Source of the DNA: Colias croceus
Taxonomy: Eukaryota; Arthropoda; Insecta; Lepidoptera; Pieridae
Direction of reading: 5' to 3'
DNA length: 64,000 nt
Assembly (NCBI RefSeq): GCF_905220415.1
Contig: NC_059566.1
Coordinates: forward strand, 248,001-312,000
In this document: positions 44,388 through 52,914 of the stretch, piece by piece
How the letters are laid out: each line of letters starts with the position of its first letter
Numbering within the stretch: the stretch's first letter is position 1
The notes under the pieces: generated by a model
What the model was told of the DNA's origin: nothing
The model's database searches: none
What the model saw: only the letters and a program-made list of their open reading frames with translations
Position numbers and translations under genes: made by a program

Positions 44388-47300
44388 GTAAGTAATATAC
44401 CGTATTACTCATCACTATTTTATTTTTCTACTACTTTCTACTACTACTCTATTTTAATACTATACAGCTTTTTTACCATCTAAATCATTATCAATTATCA
44501 TAATCACATGGTTATGCAACCAATGTGTTATCCAATTATAATTTACTAGCTTTCCGCCCGCGTTTTTAAAGAAAAACCCGCATAGTTCCCGTTCCTGTGT
44601 GATTTCCGGGATGAAACATATCCTATGTGTTAATCCAAGTTACCCTCTATATGTGTGCAAAATTTCATTGTAATCGGTTCAGTAGCATTTGCGTGAAAGA
44701 GTAACAACACACACACACACACACACATCCTCACAAACTTTCGCATTTATAATATTAGTAGGACTAGCTTTTCGCCCGCGGCTTCACCCGCTTTGTCTAA
44801 AACCCAATTTTACAATAGTAAACGTAAGTAGTACGATTCTAGCAAACTACCTGACACACTACCTAACAATTCTATTTACGGCCTACGATTCTAACTAATA
44901 TTACATTAAGTGACTAACATATAGGTACGACATTGTATATGTATCATACTATCGATTGTATACGTAGTATATTATTATTAGTCTGTGCTATCGATTATCA
45001 TCTCATTGTACTACCGTGCTATTAATTTGAAAAGTGCATTAAAGTTTAAATACAAAATATCATTCACATTATTTATAGGATACCAATAGAAAATGTAATC
45101 AGAATAGATACTAGTAAAGTTTTCGTACACATTTTGTATATATTCTATTAAGATATTCTTATATCATATTAGAGATTATTGCAATCATTTTTGTCCAGTA
45201 TTTTAAATTAAGGTAAAATTTAAAATAGCGCCATCTATCGGTTATAGTGTAACTATTACAAGTAAACTTAAATGAATAAGAAAACAACACTAGATGGCGC
45301 GCTGTTCAAATAATTAAATTAATTTGGTCTTTAGGTATTTTTATTTAATCTTAATATAATATATTTTAATCTTAATATATATAAATCTCGTGTCACAATG
45401 ACAACTTAACCGATTATAATAAAATTCGCACACCATGTGCAGTTCGATCCAACTTGAGAGATAGGATAGTTTAAACATGTAGGTACCACGGGCGAAGCCG
45501 GGGCGAACCACTAGTACGAATATAAATATATGCAATGTTTAATTAATTGTTACAATATATACGTAAACGTTACAGAAGTGACCGAGCAAGCTCACTACCA
45601 GGGACGTACCACCGACGTCAATCAGTCGATTCTTTAATAAAATCGAAAAGATTATTAGATTCGCCAAAACGACTGGCTTCTCAAGCTTCGAGGAGCAGAG
45701 ATGCGTCTATTGATGATGAATTGTCTTTGGAACTATCGCAAGTAAGATTTGTCAAATAGCATTAAAAATAAAAATATAGACGTTATATTTTATTACTAGA
45801 TGTTTATATTCTCCTATGTTTTAACCGTAGTTTTAACATAGCTGTGTTTAATTAAATAGACTGAGCGCATTGCCTTATTATTTATTTCAACATATTTGTT
45901 TAAATAATGTTCATATTTGTTTAAATAATAATAATGCCTGAATTTGCAAAAATCTTGTTGAATATGTAAATTAATTTAAGCGCCATCTTTGGGAAATATG
46001 CAGTACTAAATACTAATTCAAATTTTAGTTCTTAGCGCATCGTATTATATAGTAGTTCAATACAATCACTACTAGATGGCGCTGTTATAAATTTTTCAAT
46101 TAAGTTTAAAAAGTTATACAATTTAAAAATTGTTTCGATAAATTAATCATAAAATAGTAGATTTACAATTCATAGTACCTTTTATTTAAAAGCTTTACTA
46201 TCGTAGCGATTTACCACAGTACTAACAAGGAATAAGGAATAAATATAACAACAATATAATTCATAACACATTTATTAAAAATAATAATTAACAAGCGAAT
46301 AAGTAACCAATATTTACGATATAAAATTTTGTTCTTAATTATTTTAGGTATCAGACTTCGAAGATACGAACTCAAAATACGGAATCAATAAACAATTCAC
46401 AACTTCAACTCCGAAGAAGGTCCATCGTCGACTTATTCATCATGTGTTGGCTGAAAAAACTAAATCCGTTGATTCCCGCTGCAGTAAAGACAGTTCCTCC
46501 TTGAGTAGAGATAGTTTTAAATCATCAAGTCCTAGTCCATATAGGTATGTATTTAAATAATAAAAAAGAGCTTGTGTACATGTGTCAGAAGTGAAACTTC
46601 TTTGGCAAGATTCAAAGAAACCAAAATCGTCGCCTTACTTCATGATGTGACGGTTCCACTGACGCGATCTTCAAATTTAACTCTCAACACGCCTTAAGAA
46701 GTTTCACTTTAAAAACTGTAAATATAACATTAGAATAGGAATTATAATATATTATAAAATATATTCTACTAAAATAGGCACGCAATGAGCACAGAGTTAG
46801 AATGCTCTTCGGGCTCGCCGACCTCAGCCCCCTCGTCTGGTGACAGCGCGCAGGGCTTCGCCCCCGACACTCTGATGTCTTCGAGAAGCCAGGACTTACA
46901 GGACAGGTATGCCCAAAATTTTATATGACTAAGTAGGCTGTTTTGAATCGTAAAAATACATATTAATTTAATATTTACCCGCTTTTGGTCTATTGGCATA
47001 AAAATTAAAATCTATACTAATATTATAAAGCTGAAGAGTTTGTTTGTTTGTTTGTTTGAACGCGCTTATCTCGGGAACTACTGGTCCGATTTGAAAAATT
47101 ATTTCGCTGTTAGATAGCCCATTTATCGAGGAAGGGTGAAACTGCGTGGAGCAGCTATAGTCATATCATAAATGCGAAAATTTGTATGTTAATTATAGAT
47201 AACTGCCACTTATATAAATGTTAGTATAATATTATGTTACCTTGTAAGTTGTACCATGGACGAATTTAATTATTGGGTCCATGGTTGTACCTAAGTTTAA

Positions 47301-48599
47301 AAGTAATTTTACTGATGTAAATAAATAAATTAAATGTTACATGCTAAGAAAAATATAAGTATTTATTAGAATTATAATACATATATAATAATTATGTATG
47401 TTTATCAGCCGTCTGGTTTCCATAACACAAGCGAAAGCTTAGTATGGGATCAGATCTTGCCGTGTGTTTGTCCTGAAATATTTATTTAATTATTAAAGAA
47501 AAATATATTGCAATCTATAACAGTTGCTGTGTGAGCACATGGCAAGATTCAGAGAGACAGAAGCCAGAAGGCGAGTGGGGCCAGTTCTGGGCGAATTACA
47601 ACAATTCGCTAGCACGTGTTCCTGTTAGCAGATACTATGACCAGTGTCCTACTCCGTACCGTACTGAGGATATCGATGTAGGGGATTTTGGTAGGTTTTT
47701 TCGTTCAAAATATAAATGCTTACAAAGCTGTTTATGTAGTGTCCCACAGTTTAGTATTAAACTCAACAAAACTGACTGTTATGCATTTACTGTTTACGTA
47801 AAAAAATGTCATGAAAATCCTGATGAATTTTTTTTCTATCAGATGATTTCTTAAAACTATTTTTGTACACCCTTTACTGGCAAGTGGCAGCCCACCTCCC
47901 GCACGCGCGCTAATTTAAATAATCCATACTAATATTATATCTGTATTATATCTCTCTGTCTGTCTGTCTGTTACTCAATCTACTGAACATATAGGTAATT
48001 GCATGAAATTTGGTATGGAGATATTTTGATACCCGAGAAAGGACATAAGCTACCTTTTATTGCGAAATATGTACCACGGGCGAAGCCGGGGCGGACCACT
48101 AGTGATTGATAATTTTGTTTTTCCAGAATTACTAAGCGAAAGCGTGCAACGATCTCCTGAAAACATCAATAACATAAACAACGTTATAAGAAACGAGGGA
48201 CTCCATCTAACACCGCGTGAAACTCAAAATATCATAAAATGCGCACACATTCTGGGCAATGTCCTTACAAAAGCTATTGAAAGACAGTCTAAAGAAATGG
48301 TCGTTGAGAAAAAAGTAGAGGAAGTCAATATAGAAACAGATCCAGAAAAGGAAATTAAAAAAAAATCAATGTCTCTGAACCTGAAAGAGACAGTGCTACC
48401 TCTAGAGGTGAAAGAAGAAAAGAGATGGGAATCTGTGCCAACTCAAACTGACATTTCGTTGCCGAACACGAAAAGCGCGCCAAAAATATTCGAGAAGATT
48501 TTACGTCAGCTGTCAAAGTCATCGCTAGATGATGAAAAGAAAATATTGGAAAATCCAGATGAAAATCAGGAGAAGGATCTCGCTCAGAATGAAAATTAA
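44212..48599 (+). CDS. Ser-rich, probably disordered protein, six exons, 435 aa
   Basis: Exons 44212-44387, 45576-45741, 46348-46544, 46778-46906, 47524-47690 and 48127-48599 give 1308 bp in consistent phase, with consensus donors (GTAAGT, GTAAGA, GTATGT, GTATGC, GTAGGT). Ser, Arg and Lys dominate the first half. Repeated basophilic-kinase/14-3-3-type sites appear: SRRNSAS, SRRNSVT, HRRQSVDS. The only compact-looking segment is GEWGQFWANYNNSLARVPVS with RYYDQCPTPYRTEDIDVGDF (about residues 235-275), rich in aromatics. A Lys/Glu-rich helical tail follows. No signal peptide, membrane segment or known domain is seen, so it is likely intracellular. I do not recognise the family. It converges with cdc25. 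AATAAA at 48662-48667. Confidence 0.78.
44548..44763 (-). repeat. Family B copy in Ser-rich intron 1
   Basis: Inverted; an (AC)n run lies at 44,705-44,728. A family D tail remnant follows at 44,765-44,810. Confidence 0.65.
44811..45575 (+). other. Ser-rich intron 1, 3' part
   Basis: Contains an inverted pair of CTCF-like words (45,227-45,241 and 45,288-45,301) and a B' end remnant (about 45,478-45,512). Acceptor CGTTACAG. Confidence 0.5.
45227..45301. promoter_or_regulatory. Inverted pair of CTCF-like words
   Basis: TAGCGCCATCTATCGG and CACTAGATGGCGCG, 75 bp from end to end. They resemble the insect CTCF core (AGATGGCGC). A second such pair lies in the next intron. Binding is inferred only. 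Confidence 0.25.
45576..45741 (+). CDS. Ser-rich protein exon 2
   Basis: Completes a Lys codon, then SDRASSLPGTYHRRQSVDSL and onwards; ends ...ELSQ|GTAAGA in phase 0. Confidence 0.75.
45978..46084. promoter_or_regulatory. Second inverted pair of CTCF-like words
   Basis: AAGCGCCATCTTTGG and CACTACTAGATGGCGCTG in intron 2 of the Ser-rich gene, the same arrangement as in intron 1. Confidence 0.25.
46348..46544 (+). CDS. Ser-rich protein exon 3
   Basis: VSDFEDTNSKYG through a Ser-rich end (KDSSSLSRDSFKSSSPSPY); phase 2 donor AG|GTATGT. Confidence 0.75.
46563..46716. repeat. Family E copy in Ser-rich intron 3
   Basis: Full copy preceded by GAGCTTGTGTACATGTG; nearly fills the 233-bp intron. Confidence 0.65.
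46778..46906 (+). CDS. Ser-rich protein exon 4
   Basis: 129 bp, markedly GC-richer than its neighbours: HAMSTELECSSGSPTSAPS and on to SSRSQDLQD. Confidence 0.75.
47010..47158 (+). repeat. Family A copy in Ser-rich intron 4
   Basis: Clean TC start after A; the middle GC tail is reduced to GTGAAACTGCGTGGAGCAGC. Confidence 0.6.
47524..47690 (+). CDS. Ser-rich protein exon 5 (aromatic segment)
   Basis: Holds TWQDSERQKPEGEWGQFWAN, the most conserved-looking part. Ends GATTTTG|GTAGGT. The open frame continuing to 47,854 beyond this donor is intron read-through. Confidence 0.78.
47935..48103 (+). repeat. Family B' copy in Ser-rich intron 5
   Basis: Ends CGAAGCCGGGGCGGACCACT and AGT, 23 bp before the exon 6 acceptor. 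Confidence 0.6.
48127..48599 (+). CDS. Ser-rich protein exon 6
   Basis: Acceptor TTGTTTTTCCAG; 157 codons of mainly helical, Lys/Glu-rich sequence (for example NIIKCAHILGNVLTKAIERQ) ending NEN-stop. The open frame upstream to 48,060 is repeat B' and not coding. Confidence 0.8.
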
Positions 48600-49196
48600 A
48601 TTATTATTATTCAATTGATTATAAAAAAGTGTAAACCTTGGATTGGGTTTAAAATTAATGTAATAAATAAAAAATCATTCACATCTCTGTCCATCTCTCT
48701 CTCGATTAAGCACAAGTCCTGTGGTTTTTTGTGTAAAAAAATTTTTTCCCAATCTTAAAATACACAAGTGGCTCTTATTTTCTTTTACATACTTAGAAAG
48801 TTTATTAATTATTGATAAGGATAAAAAAATGTCGTCCCAAAATATCTACACGTCCTCTAGTCGTAAACTAAGCATATTTATGGAAGTTAGACACCTATCT
48901 TAAAATATGTATTATTAATTTTAATTATTAAGTACATACGTACTTGTTATATGCATGAATGTTTAACTAAGTACATCCTGATTGCCAAATGTTACCTGTT
49001 AAATATTTCAAAACTTTTATTTATTTTTGTAATATTGTCAGTAGACTAGAAAAGAATTTAGCAAATAATCTACTTAGTTTATGCCATCAGATTAAAATTT
49101 GTTGTGAAATTGACATTTTACTCATTAGGGATAAAAATAATATAATTTAATTATAAGGAAAACCTATCTAACAGTCTGTAGCTAGTCAAATTTATA
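48600..49196. other. Ser-rich gene 3' UTR and intergenic DNA
   Basis: AATAAA at 48662-48667. Otherwise AT-rich with nothing recognised. Confidence 0.5.
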
Positions 49197-49638
49197 CAGG
49201 GTTACTTTTAAAACACCAGCAACCTCGCAGGACAAGATAGCTAACATCATAAGTAACAACAATTGTTCTACGACTTTTGGCTTTTGGTATCATTTAAAAA
49301 CATTTTAAAAATAATTAACGCAATAAATTATTTTTAAAATGTTTTTAAATGATTTTTGAAGCTTTTATAATTTATTGTACTCTTCTAACATTTGTAAGTC
49401 TATGTTCTATTCACTATCTATCGATAGGACACCCCCTTCCCCCTCTCGTTCGCTTCTTGTTTACGTATATTTGGGATGCGCGTAGAGTTATAATTTTCAA
49501 ACGGAAAATTAAATGGATATTTATTTTTGTATGAAAATAAAATCTAAAAAATTATCAAAAGTCGTAGAACAAATGTTGTTACTTATGATGTTAGCTATCT
49601 TATCCTGCGAGGTTGCTGGTGTTTTACAAGTAACCCTG
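49197..49638. mobile_element. 442-bp foldback element with TATA duplication
   Basis: Inverted arms of about 85 bp start CAGGGTTACTT and contain CACCAGCAACCTCGCAGGA and GATAGCTAACATCATAAGTA. TATA is duplicated outside both ends (49193-49196, 49639-49642). A second, internal palindrome (ATCATTTAAAAACATTTTAA and inverse, 49,280-49,345) sits beside the left arm. No coding capacity. Confidence 0.75.
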
Positions 49639-49642
49639 TATA

Positions 49643-51279
49643 TTGTGTTATTTAATAAAATTACTTTATGAGAATAGTGAAAGAATTACTTTTAATTTAT
49701 TAATGAGTTTAAAAAAATATCATTGCATGAGATCACAATATCATCTATGTAGTATTCTGTAGTATAATTATTGTATATCACTTGTTGGGTTGAAAATAAA
49801 AGATTCAAAAATAATTTTTACATAATTTATTTCAAATTAATCTATACACAATTAAAATCTATCAAATATAATAACTACAGATAATATATTACTTAATTTT
49901 CAATTCCGAAACATTGCTTTGGAGAAAAATGGCCTTCATTCCGAATCAAATAAAAATGACATTCAACAGATTACAGAACAATCCATGGCTATTTTCGCGG
50001 TTAAATTTCAATATGACAGCTGTCATTTTTGACATTAAAAAAAACTGGCTGTCAATTTTGATTTCCGCCGCCAAAATAGTTCTATAATTAGAAAAAAAAA
50101 AAACTTTTACCATAATATAAATTCTATTACCTACAGTACATAACTGATAACGCAGTGTTGCTTATATGTCAGTTTTGACGTTATTTCATAATTGTATCTA
50201 TTTAAAACTTAAACTATTTTATCATTGGACACACGTCTTGTGTCGAGTTATATGTACAATTAACACTAGTAAGCGTAATTATCGAGGGTTACACCTAATT
50301 TTATTGGACGTATGATTAAAAAACGAAAAATAAAATTTTAATTCTTATTTGCAGTGTTTCGAAAAAATAAGTTTTTAAATCCATAGTAAGAAATTAAATG
50401 TTTTTCGAATAAATTTAGATTTAATCATACATCCAAATATTAATATAACATCTAATAAAATATATTTTTTATGGTACAAGCGTAAAAATATTGCTTTGTC
50501 ACCGTGTGGCAACACACAATTTTTATTTTAAGTTTAAATGTCTTTTTAGAGCATTACAACTGAATATCTGCATTTTGGGATTTCGTATAGATGAATAAAA
50601 TAGGGGATTGGAATAATGTTTTTATGTTATTTCTTTTACAGTGGTTTTTAAACGTTTAAATTTAAATAAGTCTTATGGCACATAAGTTTTGGACGTGCAT
50701 TTATAACTTTTTCGATGTCAAAGTGTAAAATAATTAAAATGTAGTTTTATATACTCCTAATTATTTAAATACTCGTTTCTTTCATGATAGCTTCTTCAAA
50801 ATGAATGTGTAACATTATTATTTAAAATTGAAGGAATTTAGGAATACTTTAGTTAGATTTAAATAATTTTAGAACAGCTTTAGGAATAGGAATACATGTA
50901 GGAACTAGGAGTCATGATGTTAGTTTATCCTAGATGTAACAATATATTTTTGGCGTTTTTCATGGCAGCCAATTGGTTATATTCTTTTAAATAAACGCGT
51001 CTTAAATTCCTAATTAGTAATGTTGAAATAAAAATATGTTAACTTTAGAACTTATAATAAATTTTTGTCATGATAGTGTTTTTTTTTCTATTTTTCTTGA
51101 TTTTAATATCTGTGAGGCTTTGGCAAGTGAAAATTATGGAGTTTTTTAAAAGTTTTTATGAATATTTGAATTCGTTTTCATGATTATGTACCAAATATAC
51201 CTATTAACAATTTTCTTTTTTAAATATATTGCAAATTTCTTAACCTAAAGGTGGGTATTTTTCTATAATAATATGGCAT
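49643..51279. other. Convergent intergenic region
   Basis: About 1.6 kb between the Ser-rich gene and cdc25. AT-rich; ATGACAGCTGTCAT palindrome at about 50,014. No gene. Confidence 0.45.
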
Positions 51280-51285
51280 TTTATT
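51280..51285 (-). terminator. Likely cdc25 polyadenylation signal
   Basis: AATAAA in ATTGTAAATAAAATGCC on the minus strand, immediately beyond the last GTCT/AGAC hairpin. It would give a 3' UTR of about 1.4 kb. Confidence 0.45.
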
Positions 51286-52688
51286 TACAATATGCGTTTT
51301 CGTCTTTTAAAAAGACCGTGCCAGTCTTTTTAGTAGACTATGCAATTATTCAGACACGTACAGTACTCCAAAAGTGATAATGCGCATAGAAATCTTCGTC
51401 ACAGTTCGGCAACTGTCATATTCCCGGAGCGTCCGAAGACGATATGTATATAGAGTGGTTAAATGCATTTTCTTCATGCATAATTTAGTAAAATTTGTTT
51501 CGTCAAATGAAATACATTTTGGAAATACGACAAATAGCGAAGTTTTGCATGCGCATTATTAATTTTGGAGTACTGTATGTCTGTATATATAACTAAGTTT
51601 TTATATACACTTTTTATATATTTTTAATTATTGACCTAACAATGGACTCGTAAAATATTTTTTTAATGTGACATTTTTTTTGTTTGTTTATCATTATCAA
51701 ATAGGTACATGTAAAAAAATAGTTTTTTTTAATGGTGCAATATTTTAATTATTTTTATTGAGAATTAAAAATATTTTAATTTGGTCCACTTGTTAAGTCA
51801 ATAATTAATATAGTCTCATATTATATCTTTACACGATTTCTTTAAAATCTATCTTCACATACTCAGTTTTATCAAAATTTGCTGAACAGAAAAAGATACG
51901 ATTTTTATATATGTAGAAACCGTCGCTAAATGTCATAGTCTTTTACCGAGTAGAAACGGTTTACGCGTAGCACCTGTTCGACGGTCTACTCATTGAGAAG
52001 ACCGTCTCATGTGGTCTCAGAAGACAGAGTCTTTTCGAATTTAGCACCTTAACCAAATTGGAATTCATGGAGTTAAAATTTTGACTTAAAAAAAAGTTTG
52101 CTTATAAATTGTCGGAAATAAATCGTGTTTTATTCAAATTATTAGATTTTTCTTAAAAGTTGTTAAAAATATAGATTTAATACTAAATAAAACACGTTTT
52201 AAAACCTGTTTTTGTACAGTCATACTCGCGTAATATTTTTCTTTACTCTTTTACTCTTTTCTTTTGGTCTTTTCAAGTAACGTTATACAACAGTCTATAA
52301 ATCGGTCTTTTAGAATTGTTTATCAAAAGACCGTTATCACAAGATCTTTCAGTACTAGTATTTAATGGTGGTCTATTCAATGCAAATAGTTAATAGACCA
52401 TTAGTCTATTCTTCTCTAGCACAAAATATATTTTACAATACAATGGTCTATCAACAAAAAGACCACCATTTTACATAATCAACTTAACAATCATTCTTAC
52501 GGTCTACTCAAAAGACCAATACAATTCTCACATACCACTTTCCATTCAAAACTCTTCCACAGTGGTCTTCTCAACATACCATTATACTATACAGTCTACT
52601 CAAAAGACAACATCCCACAACGGTCTACTGAAAAGACCACCACACACCCTAAACCACTCAAATTTCTCTCCACCTCGGTCTTTTCGGT
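51286..52688 (-). other. Proposed cdc25 3' UTR with hairpin array
   Basis: From the stop codon to the polyadenylation signal the region holds at least ten short inverted repeats built on GGTCT and AGACC. In mRNA sense the commonest unit is a 17-mer like GGTCTTTTGAGTAGACC (5-bp stem, 7-base loop). A Tc1/mariner-like MITE at 51,361-51,575 interrupts it. No reading frame. Confidence 0.55.
51361..51575. mobile_element. Tc1/mariner-like MITE in the cdc25 3' UTR
   Basis: 215 bp, ends CAGTACTCCAAAA and TTTTGGAGTACTG with inner ATAATGCGCAT / ATGCGCATTAT arms, flanked by TA on both sides (51359-51360, 51576-51577). Confidence 0.7.
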
Positions 52689-52702
52689 CTACTGGAAAGA
52701 CC
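51983..52702 (-). repeat. GGTCT/AGACC hairpin cluster
   Basis: Units on the window coordinates: 51983-52003, 52304-52332 (8-bp stem GGTCTTTT/AAAAGACC), 52370-52399 (8-bp stem GGTCTATT/AATAGACC), 52445-52464, 52501-52517, 52593-52609, 52622-52638 and 52686-52702. The last one contains the cdc25 stop codon. Two more outlying units are at 51302-51316 and 51323-51339. Confidence 0.8.
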
Positions 52703-52914
52703 GGAAGGCCTTTCGCTTCGGCGCTCTATGTAACCTCAATTCTTGACGATGCTTCGGATCCAACATGGCGGTATATCCGGTTGGCGTGCACAGTTCCGGG
52801 TGGCGGGAAAAGAACGCTCTATATCCGGAATGTAATAAATATACTTCCGGGTAATGTAAGTATGGGTATTTGTCCTTGTTACGTGCGCGATCCGTTGAAC
52901 GGAGGAAACGGGAT
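52689..52914 (-). CDS. cdc25: cdc25 exon 6 (end of catalytic domain)
   Basis: Acceptor TTCATTCACAG; begins by completing a Leu-Ser junction (KLSRFLRSTDRARN), then LHYPEVYLLHSGYRAFFS and a basic tail ending RKAFRSFQ and TAG at 52691-52689. The frame reading further up to 53,024 is intron. It is GC-richer than its surroundings. Confidence 0.92.

Noticed and set aside
47691..47854. Extension of the Ser-rich exon 5 frame
   Set aside because: Runs past a consensus GTAGGT donor; the next exon restores a sensible frame.
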